A DNA stretch of 59,421 nt from OCS155 cluster bacterium AG-333-G23 (GTDB taxonomy: Bacteria > Actinomycetota > Acidimicrobiia > Actinomarinales > Actinomarinaceae). The position numbers and the translations under genes are program-made. The stretch is from NCBI GenBank assembly GCA_003282445.1, contig QBZE01000002.1, positions 72,752 to 132,172 on the forward strand, given 5' to 3'. The stretch's first letter is position 1, and each line of letters begins with the position of its first letter. Below the pieces are notes generated by a model. That model did not search any database and was not told where the DNA came from. It worked only from the letters and a program-made list of their open reading frames with translations. Shown piece by piece: positions 8,156-16,293 of this stretch.

Positions 8156-8187
8156 ACCTTAAAATTCAATAATGTTAACCTGAATTC

Positions 8188-9168
8188 ATGACAAAATTTG
8201 CTTACTTTTTAGGATCTGAACAATGGCAACCAGAAGAGTTAATAGATCATGCTAAATTAGCTAAAGAAGTTGGTTTTGATATGGTAACGATATCAGAACA
8301 CTTTCATCCATGGGTTGATGATCACTCAGCATCAAACTTTACATGGTCAACATTAGGTGCCTTAGCGGTAACAATACCTGATATGGATCTAGGAACAGGT
8401 GTTACAACACCACTATGGAGAATGCACCCAGGAGTTGTTGCTCAAGCTTCTGCAACAATTGATCGGTTATCTTCATCTACATTTCATTTAGGTGTTGGAA
8501 CTGGTGAAAATCTTAATGAGGGGCCGTTGGGATATGATTTTCCAAAATATGAAGAGCGTGCAAATAGAATGCGTGAATCTTTAGAAATAATAAGAAGGCT
8601 TTTAGATGGAGAAAAATTAAATTATGATGGGGAATTTTACCAAACTAAACAGGCAAAACTATACTCCCCTCCTAAAGACCATATTCCAATCTGGATGGCC
8701 GCAGGTGGTCCCAAGTCTGCAAGTTTAGCTGCAGAGTATGCTGATGGAGTAATGATAAGTGTTAAAGATCCAAAAGATGCTTATGAAAAAGTTATTGACC
8801 CAGCAAAGAATAAAACAAAAGAACTTAAAAAAGACAACTTAAGACTACATACTTATAGGTGGACTATGTTTGCAAAAGATGATGAAGATGCATGGGAGGC
8901 ACTGAAATCTTGGAGGGGGTTGAGAGCTCCAAATAGACTACAAGAAATTGACCCTGCAGCATTAAGAGAGACTGCTGATAGTTTGCCTAAAGATGAAATA
9001 ATGTCTAAATTTTCTAGAGCAAGCTCCATTGAGGAATTAAAAGAAATTTATCATCCTCTAGTAAGTGATTTTGAATCAGAGATAGTAACAATACAGATTT
9101 CTTCTACAAATCAGGAAGAAACAATCAAACTCCTTGGTAAAGAACTCCTGCCAATTTTGAAAAAATAA
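8188..9168 (+). CDS. F420-dependent LLM-class oxidoreductase (FGD-like)
   Basis: The 326-residue protein is collinear with F420-dependent glucose-6-phosphate dehydrogenases. TISEHFHPW (about 34-42) corresponds to the F420-contacting segment with the catalytic His (His38). GTGENLNEG (about 104-112) carries the conserved Glu107, and AAGGPKSASLA is the cofactor-phosphate loop. The family is a TIM barrel that transfers hydride to or from coenzyme F420. One basic residue at the place of the FGD phosphate-binding Lys198 seems kept (SVKDP), but the other two are not clearly conserved, so the substrate may differ from glucose-6-phosphate. It implies F420 use by the organism. It stands alone after the rnpB hairpin. 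Confidence 0.85.
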   Translation: MTKFAYFLGSEQWQPEELIDHAKLAKEVGFDMVTISEHFHPWVDDHSASNFTWSTLGALAVTIPDMDLGTGVTTPLWRMHPGVVAQASATIDRLSSSTFHLGVGTGENLNEGPLGYDFPKYEERANRMRESLEIIRRLLDGEKLNYDGEFYQTKQAKLYSPPKDHIPIWMAAGGPKSASLAAEYADGVMISVKDPKDAYEKVIDPAKNKTKELKKDNLRLHTYRWTMFAKDDEDAWEALKSWRGLRAPNRLQEIDPAALRETADSLPKDEIMSKFSRASSIEELKEIYHPLVSDFESEIVTIQISSTNQEETIKLLGKELLPILKK

Positions 9169-9169
9169 A

Positions 9170-9895
9170 TTGATTAAATTATTTTTAATCGGTTTAATAG
9201 GTGGATTGCTTTCTGGGATATTAGGAATAGGCGGAGGAATTGTCTTTGTACCACTTCTTACTTATTTAACTAAGGAAGATTTTAAAATCAATACAGGAAT
9301 TTCCTCTCTTGCAATAGTATTTGTAGCAAGTGCAAGTGCAGTTTCATATATAGTAAATGGTATAGAAATTTCAAGCTACGTTTTGTATCTAATTATTGGA
9401 GCTGTAATTGGAGGTTATCTAGGGAGTACAATATCAAAATTTATAACCTCTAAAAATTTACAAAGAATGTTCTCTGTACTTTTGTTGTTTGCAGCTTACA
9501 GAATGTATTTTGGGACGAACTTTAGTTCTAGATTCGAAGAAAATATTTTATTATATATTCTCATTGGCATCCTTTCAGGATTGGGTTCAGGATTACTAGG
9601 TATCGGTGGAGGTATAATTAGAATTCCTTTACTAATATTTTTCGGAGGTATTGGAAATTTGGCCGCACAGGGAGTTTCATTAATTACAGCAATTCCAAGT
9701 TCAGTTGCTGCAGTTATTCCAAAGTTAAGAGACAGAGAATTTATAAAAAGAGGAATAATAATAGGTATCTTTGGAATTATAGGTTCTATTATTGGAAGCA
9801 ATATAGCTTTTGCTCTACCACAAAAAACACTCAATTATTCATTCGCTACTTTTCTGGTTTTAGTTAGTATCAATATGTTCTTCAAAAAAGATTAA
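9170..9895 (+). CDS. TauE/SafE-family membrane permease
   Basis: This 241-residue protein has about seven to eight membrane segments and the duplicated glycine-rich signature of the family: GLLSGILGIGGGIVFVPLL near the N terminus and GLGSGLLGIGGGIIRIPLL near residue 140. Members export sulfite, sulfoacetate and related anions, but substrates cannot be read from sequence. The start is TTG at 9170, one base after the stop of the F420 enzyme, implying co-transcription. The TAA lies in a TTAA shared with the stop of the convergent gene at 9892. Confidence 0.88.
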   Translation: MIKLFLIGLIGGLLSGILGIGGGIVFVPLLTYLTKEDFKINTGISSLAIVFVASASAVSYIVNGIEISSYVLYLIIGAVIGGYLGSTISKFITSKNLQRMFSVLLLFAAYRMYFGTNFSSRFEENILLYILIGILSGLGSGLLGIGGGIIRIPLLIFFGGIGNLAAQGVSLITAIPSSVAAVIPKLRDREFIKRGIIIGIFGIIGSIIGSNIAFALPQKTLNYSFATFLVLVSINMFFKKD

Positions 9896-10353
9896 ATTAC
9901 ACCTTCATTAAATAAACGTTTTATCTTTTCTTTAGAATTTAATTTTGGAATCAAATATACCAGACCAATAACTTCTTGAATAAAGAGAGTTGAAGCGTTG
10001 AAGATAAATGTGTCTTTATCTTCAAATTGAAGTGGAAAAAATAAGACTTCCTGCCTAAGCCACATAAAATCAAATAATAAGTGAAAAAAAACACCTATTG
10101 CAATAAGTAAAAAATTTCTCCTTAATTTTGTATTTCTCTTTGTAAATATCATTACAAAAATTAATGAAAATATTGCAAATAAAAGAGTGTGTCCAATTTG
10201 TGAATAAAGTTCTGAAAAGTTCATTAAATTTAAACTTATATAAATTATTTCTGGCAAGATAACTCCAATTATTAAAAATCTGAGATCTGCAGAAAAATCT
10301 TTAAAAACATATCTAAAAAAAGATATAGAAAGACCTATATGCCAAAAAAACAC
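9892..10353 (-). CDS. Small integral membrane protein, possibly YdjM/metal-dependent-hydrolase-like
   Basis: The 153-residue protein has about four hydrophobic segments and two His-containing membrane motifs, GHTLLFAI (about 53-60) and FFHLLFDFMW (about 88-97). The paired His/Asp in these helices resembles the YdjM/DUF457 membrane proteins, sometimes called membrane-bound metal-dependent hydrolases, whose function is unproven. The start is GTG at 10353, overlapping the RNase H stop by one base. I do not recognise it firmly. It ends in a tail-to-tail overlap with the permease gene. Confidence 0.45.
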   Translation of the reverse strand: MFFWHIGLSISFFRYVFKDFSADLRFLIIGVILPEIIYISLNLMNFSELYSQIGHTLLFAIFSLIFVMIFTKRNTKLRRNFLLIAIGVFFHLLFDFMWLRQEVLFFPLQFEDKDTFIFNASTLFIQEVIGLVYLIPKLNSKEKIKRLFNEGVI

Positions 10354-10745
10354 TACTTATCCAATGCCATATTTGCTAGCTGATCTGCTCTTTTATTGTC
10401 TTCTCTATAAACGTGGTTAATTTTAATTAATTTAAATTCCTCAATTAACTCTTTGACTTTAGAATTCAGTACTTTTAGATTGGCCGCTTTAACTTTAAAG
10501 TTTTCATTTACTTGCTCAACAACTAAATTCGAATCTAGAAAAACTTCTATTTCTTTTATAGAATTATCAACACAATAATTAAGCCCGTCAATTAATGCTT
10601 GGTATTCTGCTTCATTATTTGTTGCAATACCAATCTTTTTTGAAATAGTATGTATTTCTTCACCATCTAACAAAACAGAAACACCAATTGAAGCATCTCC
10701 AGGATTAGATCTTGAAGCACCATCACAAAATAATTGATGCTTCAA
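10353..10745 (-). CDS. Ribonuclease HI-family protein
   Basis: This is a compact 130-residue RNase H fold. CDGASRSNPG (Asp8), NNEAEYQAL (Glu47), FLDSNLVV (Asp71) and NKRADQLAN (Asp near 122) supply the four acidic catalytic residues. It would cut the RNA strand of RNA/DNA hybrids. The absence of the basic protrusion of E. coli RNase HI resembles the actinobacterial and archaeal short type, seen for instance as the N-terminal domain of mycobacterial Rv2228c. It overlaps the zinc-ribbon gene upstream by four bases, an arrangement (Nif3, zinc ribbon, RNase H) common in Actinobacteria. Confidence 0.88.
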   Translation of the reverse strand: MKHQLFCDGASRSNPGDASIGVSVLLDGEEIHTISKKIGIATNNEAEYQALIDGLNYCVDNSIKEIEVFLDSNLVVEQVNENFKVKAANLKVLNSKVKELIEEFKLIKINHVYREDNKRADQLANMALDK

Positions 10746-11452
10746 ACTACAACTCCATCACAATAAGGACACTGTTGATATTGAGATTTAGAAATTTCAT
10801 CTATTTCACCTTGAGCTAACTCAACACCACAACATCCACACTTGTTGTCTTCTAGTTTATATGCTGCAATAACCTGTACTCCCCTATTTTTTAAATCATC
10901 ATATAATTTTTGAAATTCCTCTGGAAAAGTTAAAAGCATTTCTTTTTTTCTAGATTCTGATTCAGCTAAATTAACATCTAAATCTTTCCATTCCTCTTTT
11001 ACTATTTTTGAAACATCAATTAATTTTTGTTTTATTTCATTAATCGTATCTTCATATTTCTTTATTTCATTTAGTTCTTCATGATTCTCACTTTGAAGTG
11101 CCTCTATATTTTTTGAAATTTTTGATAATTGCTCTTCACTAGATTCTTTTTGTTTTGAATAGTTAATTAACTCATTTGGATCCAAAGATTGATCAGTTAA
11201 CTTGGCTTCAATATTTTCTATTTTTTGTTTAATATTTTTTATATCTAGTTCATCTTTTTCTAATTGAACAAAATATTCAGATAAATTATTTTTTGACTCA
11301 TCTAATTCAGTATTTGCTTTTTTATATTGTAACTCTAGTTCCTTAAGTAAAACTACATTCTCACTTTCACCCTTTTGAGATTCAATATTATATATTTCAT
11401 TATCTATCTCTTGGAGATCTATTAGATTACTCAGTAAAAAATGTTCATTCAT
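10742..11452 (-). CDS. Coiled-coil protein with C-terminal C4 zinc ribbon
   Basis: The long central part (about 15-185) is charged heptad-like coiled coil. The C terminus has a four-cysteine zinc ribbon, CGCCG ... CPYC, matching the DUF164/C4-type zinc-ribbon family that neighbours Nif3 in many Actinobacteria. Its function is unproven; a nucleic-acid or chaperone role has been suggested for relatives. I take the ATG at 11452, inside ATGAATGA at the end of the Nif3 gene. An upstream in-frame ATG at 11476 would overlap that gene by 32 bases and adds a non-conserved MNIFIIKT leader. Confidence 0.82.
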   Translation of the reverse strand: MNEHFLLSNLIDLQEIDNEIYNIESQKGESENVVLLKELELQYKKANTELDESKNNLSEYFVQLEKDELDIKNIKQKIENIEAKLTDQSLDPNELINYSKQKESSEEQLSKISKNIEALQSENHEELNEIKKYEDTINEIKQKLIDVSKIVKEEWKDLDVNLAESESRKKEMLLTFPEEFQKLYDDLKNRGVQVIAAYKLEDNKCGCCGVELAQGEIDEISKSQYQQCPYCDGVVV

Positions 11453-12215
11453 AGTTTTTATTATAAAAATATTCAACTTTCATATTCAATTCATTAGCTA
11501 ATATATCTACAAACTTACTCATACCTGGTATTTCTGTTGATATATGATTTACCTGTACTAGCCCTAAACCATTGTCATCAGCTAGTAAGAAATATCTATG
11601 TGATATATCGCCAGTTAAAAATACATCTGCTTCATTTATGATTTCATCAATAAATTGAGTTCCTGAACCAGGTAAAATTGCTAACTTATTAATTACTTCT
11701 ATATTTTCAAAATAAGCATTTGTTCTAATAATTTTTGTGTTTAAATTTTTTTCAACTAGTTTTATAAAATCAATATTTGAAACTGGATCTATTATTCCTA
11801 TCCTTCCTGCACCAAAGTCTTCCTGGGTATTTGCAAAAACTTTTACATCTCTAATATTGAACAATTCAACTAAAGAATCAGCGTTTCCGTTATTTTTTAC
11901 ATCTTGTGCAGTATGAATTGAAATTACATTTATATTCTTATTATCAAATTCAAGAGATAGCCCTATCAACTCATCCCTGTACTCTCCTGTTGTGTCAAGA
12001 GTTTCTTTCATTGGAACTGGATGATAAGTAATAACAGTATTTATATTTTCTTTATCTAGTTGTTCTAATACAGCATTCTCTAAATCATGAGCAACAAGAA
12101 TTCCTGAAACATCATTTTCTTCAGAACCTATTAATAAACCAACCTTATCATCATCAAAAGCAAAATTTAATGGTGTTATTTCATTTATTACTTTTACTAA
12201 CTCAGCAACATTCAC
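11445..12215 (-). CDS. Nif3-like dinuclear metal centre protein (DUF34)
   Basis: The 256-residue protein follows the Nif3/YbgI fold: an N-terminal DDKVGLLIGS, VAHDLENAVLEQL, the metal segment VITYHPVP, a mid-protein HTAQDV, then GDISHRYFLLADDNG and NHISTEIPG near the C terminus. Family members bind two metal ions, and relatives have been linked to GTP cyclohydrolase-like or regulatory roles, but the activity is unsettled. The usual HHP pair reads YHP here, removing one metal ligand, while the Asp and the C-terminal His/Glu are kept. It heads the Nif3-zinc ribbon-RNase H group. Confidence 0.85.
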   Translation of the reverse strand: MNVAELVKVINEITPLNFAFDDDKVGLLIGSEENDVSGILVAHDLENAVLEQLDKENINTVITYHPVPMKETLDTTGEYRDELIGLSLEFDNKNINVISIHTAQDVKNNGNADSLVELFNIRDVKVFANTQEDFGAGRIGIIDPVSNIDFIKLVEKNLNTKIIRTNAYFENIEVINKLAILPGSGTQFIDEIINEADVFLTGDISHRYFLLADDNGLGLVQVNHISTEIPGMSKFVDILANELNMKVEYFYNKNYE

Positions 12216-12238
12216 TTAATTAATAGTAATAAGTAAAT

Positions 12239-15013
12239 CTATAAAGATTTGGCAGTTTTGCGATTATGATAATTTGCCCAAAATACCAACATCGTCGGTA
12301 GAATCAATATTGAAGCTACTAAGGCAAACCCTAACGCAACAACAACTACCTGGCCCATTTGTTGAAATGGCTTTAAAGTTGAAGTCATCAAAATTCCAAA
12401 ACCTGCCATTGTAGTAAAAGCTGATCCAAACAAAGAACCTCCAGTAGTCCTCAAAGTAGTTATTGCAGCCTCAACAGGATTATTATTTTGTGTAAGTGCC
12501 TCTCTAAATCTATTTGTAACATGAATAACAAAAGGCACTCCGATACCTATTGCTAAACCTGACAGTGTCGATGTCACAGGATTTAAAGGAATATCTAAAT
12601 AATACATACCCAAATAGGTACCCATAACAATTGCAATGACTGGCAATATAGTTATGACACCTAAAAATGGTCTTCTCATATCTAGGAAATAATAAATTAT
12701 TAAGAAAGACATCGATGCCAAAATCGCAAATATCAAAGATTGAAATTGTGAAGTGGAAATTAAATCACTTACACTTTGTGTGACAATAGCATCATTGGTT
12801 GCTGCTACATCTAAGCCTAAATCTATTAAAGGCGCGAATGCTACATAAATATCATCTCTTAATTGGGCAGCTCCTAGCGAACCTGCTGAAGTAGTAACTC
12901 TTACCTGTTGAGCAGTCATTTTATTGTTTTCATCAAAATACATAGAACCTAAGAAAGTTTCAGAATCTTTTTCAACAAGAAATTCATACAAACCTTGGAC
13001 ATCTCCATCGCTTTTAATATTTAATGCATCTAAACCTTGTTTTCCAGACATAATGTCTACTCCATAACCAGCCATAGCGCCTATTAATTCCATGTCTGGG
13101 GGTCCTGCAGGAGCACCTGGGGGGCCTGATTGAGGAACAAGCATTTCACCCATAGACCCTACAACAGACTCAGCAGCAACATTACCTGCGTAAACAACTA
13201 TATTTTCTTTGTCAGCTAGATTAATAATTGATTCTATAAGAGCGTTATGGACTTCTGGTGTTGCCAAATCGTTTCCCTCTATTAAAACACTCGTTGTCTC
13301 TCCAAATCCTCCTCCAAATTCTTCAGTTAACAAATCTAATGTTTGAACAACTGGATTATCTTCCGGTAAAAAGTCTGTAAATTCAAAAATTGTTTCAAGA
13401 TTGGAAAAACTAATATATCCATAACTTGAAACTGTAACTAATAAAGCTAAAGCTATAACTTTTAATTTTTTTGGAATTATTCCACTAGCTTCAGATATTC
13501 TATTAAGAACACTGTCACCTGAAGATGTAAATGCTTCAGAATCAATTTTTGATTTTTTTTCTGCTCTTCTGTCTAGCAATGTTCTTATTGCTGGAACAAA
13601 AGTCATAACTAAAAAGAAAGCAAAAAATATTCCAACTGATACAAGGATTCCAAAATCTTTTAGCTCAGGTAAAGGAGAAACAATATTGGTTAAGAACCCT
13701 ACCATTGTTGCAAGGGTGGCCAAGGTTAAAGCAATTCCTACAGATTTCAAAGTTGATGAAGTAGCTCCGTTTACTGTATTTCCTGAACCAATTTCTTCCC
13801 TGTATCTTGAGTTGAAGTGAATAGCATAATCTACACCAAGACCAATTAGAATTATTGGCGCGATTTGTGAAACTTGGTTTGGAGCTCCAATTATATCAAG
13901 AAAACCTGGGCCAAGAATTGTTCCAGCACCCTGCATCCAGCCAATTGACAATAATATAGCTCCTAAACTTAAAAATAAATCACTGGAAGCTCTTCTTCTA
14001 GAGTTCAATAAAAATCCTAATGTAAATACAGATAAAGGAATCATCCTGCCCAATAGTGGATCATCTAATTGCATCCAAGCTAAAAAAGGTGCCTCTATAT
14101 CACTAACTAAAGGTGTTACGACACCAGCAACTCCAAAAGCCATCAATGAAATCGCTATAAATCTTCTTAATATATCAAGTGGTTTTCTGTTAAATGATCT
14201 TCCTTTCATAAAGAAGATATAACTCAAAACTACGAGAATGATTACAAAAGCTTGGGCGAATAAACCACCAATTTCTTGCTGAAAGTCTTCTCCTTCGTCA
14301 CCAAATAGTAGGCCAAATGAAAAACCAGATACTTTTACATTTCCAACTGAAATCTCACTTAAGCTCTCATTAAGTGCAACTTCCATTCTTGGTTGCTCTA
14401 TAAATGCTCCCCCGTCAAAACCATATTCTTCAATAAATTTATTACTATCTACTGTCACTATTGCTAAACCAGCTGTTGCTGTAGTTGTATCTTCATCATA
14501 AGATTCAGACAATAATGCACTTGCAAATGCTTTAAACTCAGGGGGCATCTGACTATTTGCTTCATTGTATAGATTTTTAAACTGTTCATCATCCATGGTT
14601 TTTATTACGCTTGTATTAAGCATTGGATTAAAAGTTATAGCAAAATCTACAGGAGCAAAAAAACCATTAACTAGCGGTTGCCCTGGTTGAGAAACTAAAT
14701 AAGGAGCAAGTTCACTTTCTGATACAGTTTTTTTAACTTCTTGCCAAGCTAGATATCCATCTACAGATAGTACATCCTCACCGCTTAAAATAATCTGAAA
14801 AACTGATTGTGAACCCGAAGTTTGAAAATAATCTCCCAACTTACTTTGTGCTTTTATTTCAGGTGTATCTAATTCTCCACCAAAGCTTGTATTTAACTCC
14901 TCTGCTTGTCCAGCCATATATCCAAAAAAACCTGTTAAAAGTAAAACTACAAGTATCGTGATTAACGGTCTTTTAGTTGCGGCTGATGAAAAAAAGCTAG
15001 TTAATATTTTCAT
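12239..15013 (-). CDS. MMPL/RND-superfamily transporter
   Basis: This 924-residue protein is built from two homologous halves. Each has one leading membrane helix, a large outer domain, and a group of five helices with a relay-type motif: GLGVDYAIHFNSRYREE in half one and GIGVPFVIHVTNRFREA in half two. Such proton-driven pumps export lipids or other hydrophobic molecules across the cytoplasmic membrane (MmpL/HAE types). The second relay motif has PF in place of the Asp-Tyr pair. A proline/glycine-rich linker (SGPPGAPAGPPD) lies in the second outer domain. It is transcribed alone, divergently from the M15 peptidase. Confidence 0.88.
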   Translation of the reverse strand: MKILTSFFSSAATKRPLITILVVLLLTGFFGYMAGQAEELNTSFGGELDTPEIKAQSKLGDYFQTSGSQSVFQIILSGEDVLSVDGYLAWQEVKKTVSESELAPYLVSQPGQPLVNGFFAPVDFAITFNPMLNTSVIKTMDDEQFKNLYNEANSQMPPEFKAFASALLSESYDEDTTTATAGLAIVTVDSNKFIEEYGFDGGAFIEQPRMEVALNESLSEISVGNVKVSGFSFGLLFGDEGEDFQQEIGGLFAQAFVIILVVLSYIFFMKGRSFNRKPLDILRRFIAISLMAFGVAGVVTPLVSDIEAPFLAWMQLDDPLLGRMIPLSVFTLGFLLNSRRRASSDLFLSLGAILLSIGWMQGAGTILGPGFLDIIGAPNQVSQIAPIILIGLGVDYAIHFNSRYREEIGSGNTVNGATSSTLKSVGIALTLATLATMVGFLTNIVSPLPELKDFGILVSVGIFFAFFLVMTFVPAIRTLLDRRAEKKSKIDSEAFTSSGDSVLNRISEASGIIPKKLKVIALALLVTVSSYGYISFSNLETIFEFTDFLPEDNPVVQTLDLLTEEFGGGFGETTSVLIEGNDLATPEVHNALIESIINLADKENIVVYAGNVAAESVVGSMGEMLVPQSGPPGAPAGPPDMELIGAMAGYGVDIMSGKQGLDALNIKSDGDVQGLYEFLVEKDSETFLGSMYFDENNKMTAQQVRVTTSAGSLGAAQLRDDIYVAFAPLIDLGLDVAATNDAIVTQSVSDLISTSQFQSLIFAILASMSFLIIYYFLDMRRPFLGVITILPVIAIVMGTYLGMYYLDIPLNPVTSTLSGLAIGIGVPFVIHVTNRFREALTQNNNPVEAAITTLRTTGGSLFGSAFTTMAGFGILMTSTLKPFQQMGQVVVVALGFALVASILILPTMLVFWANYHNRKTAKSL

Positions 15014-15123
15014 TTGTTTATTCTTTCTTTATTAAAACATTTAAATATTAGTTGTTAATTGAAATTACGCACACCTATGTAAGTTAAAACTTTGTTAAAT
15101 TGCTCATGATTCATGTAAAATAT

Positions 15124-16284
15124 ATGTTCGTGAAGCGTTTTTTATTATTAATATTTTTCTTAAGTATTGTAAGCATTCAAAATTTTTCATTTGCCGAAGA
15201 ATCAAACGAAAAAGTAATTAAATCAAACAGAATTGATAATTATGAAATTTTGAGTATTTCTCAACCTGGAAGTCTTTTCTATAGCGTTACGAACGGAATT
15301 ATTAAAAGTGCGAAAAATCTTAATTCAAATTTAACTTTTATAGGTAGAGCAAATGTGGGACTAGAGAAGGTTATAGATAAAAACAATATAGAAATATTGA
15401 CAACAAGAAAAGATTATTTATACAGTCTTTCAATTAAAACAATTCATAATGACGTATCTGATTTATTTTATTCAGAAGAAGTATCTGAAAGTTTAATAAA
15501 TAATAAAATAATAATTTCTGACCTAACTGCTAATTTGTATTCATTAACAAAAGGAGACACAATGTTTCTTGTCGGTTTGAATCAACAAGAAGTAGAAGTT
15601 GTGGTTGGAGAGATAATTCCTGATTCTGAAATTGGATGGTTTGAAGGTGTAGTAAATAAAGATTTGGGTTATAAATTAGGGATCAATAGAAACATACAAG
15701 CAATCATCTGGGGGAATAAAATTACTGAAAATCATTTGATTGAAATTCATAAAAATATTAATTATAAAAAAATCAGATTAACTGGTAGAGACTCAACACC
15801 AAATAGAAACTGGGTTCTACCAACTGCTCTGGTGAAAGAAATGTTTGGTGATTTTCAAATTAAAGAAAGAAACGGTACCTGGATAACAATTGATAGAGCT
15901 TGGAAAGATGAAAATATTGAAACAAAAAATGTTCCTATCTTAGGAAGGATTACTTGCCATAGATTAATGTGGGAGCCATTATTAGGAGCATTCAATCAGA
16001 TAATTGAGGAAAATCTTCAAAGTGGCTTATCAAGAGAGCAATTCAAAGAAGCTGGTGGTTGTTATGCTCCAAGAAGAATAAATCGTTTTGATTCAGGAGG
16101 TTCAATTTCTAGACATGCTTGGGGAATTGCAATTGATATAAATACAAAAACAGGATACAAACCAAGAATTGTTGAAATTTTTAACGACTGGGGTTTTGCG
16201 TGGGGTGGCACTTGGACTTCGCCAGATGCCATGCATTTTGAATTAAGAAGTTTGTCAGCTAGTATTTCTCAAGCCAACAAATAG
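15124..16284 (+). CDS. Secreted M15-family D,D-/L,D-carboxypeptidase-like protein
   Basis: This protein (386 residues from ATG 15124) has a signal peptide (KRFLLLIFFL ... FSFAEE), about 240 residues of unassigned mixed-fold domain, and a C-terminal M15 zinc peptidase domain. SRHAWGIAIDIN supplies zinc ligands His331 and Asp338, and DAMHFE supplies His371. M15 enzymes trim peptidoglycan stem peptides outside the membrane. Starts at TTG 15100 and ATG 15106 are in frame but would place extra residues before the signal peptide, and GTG 15130 is also possible. It lies at the edge of the surface-glycan island and suits wall remodelling. Confidence 0.78.
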   Translation: MFVKRFLLLIFFLSIVSIQNFSFAEESNEKVIKSNRIDNYEILSISQPGSLFYSVTNGIIKSAKNLNSNLTFIGRANVGLEKVIDKNNIEILTTRKDYLYSLSIKTIHNDVSDLFYSEEVSESLINNKIIISDLTANLYSLTKGDTMFLVGLNQQEVEVVVGEIIPDSEIGWFEGVVNKDLGYKLGINRNIQAIIWGNKITENHLIEIHKNINYKKIRLTGRDSTPNRNWVLPTALVKEMFGDFQIKERNGTWITIDRAWKDENIETKNVPILGRITCHRLMWEPLLGAFNQIIEENLQSGLSREQFKEAGGCYAPRRINRFDSGGSISRHAWGIAIDINTKTGYKPRIVEIFNDWGFAWGGTWTSPDAMHFELRSLSASISQANK

Positions 16285-16293
16285 GCAAATTAT

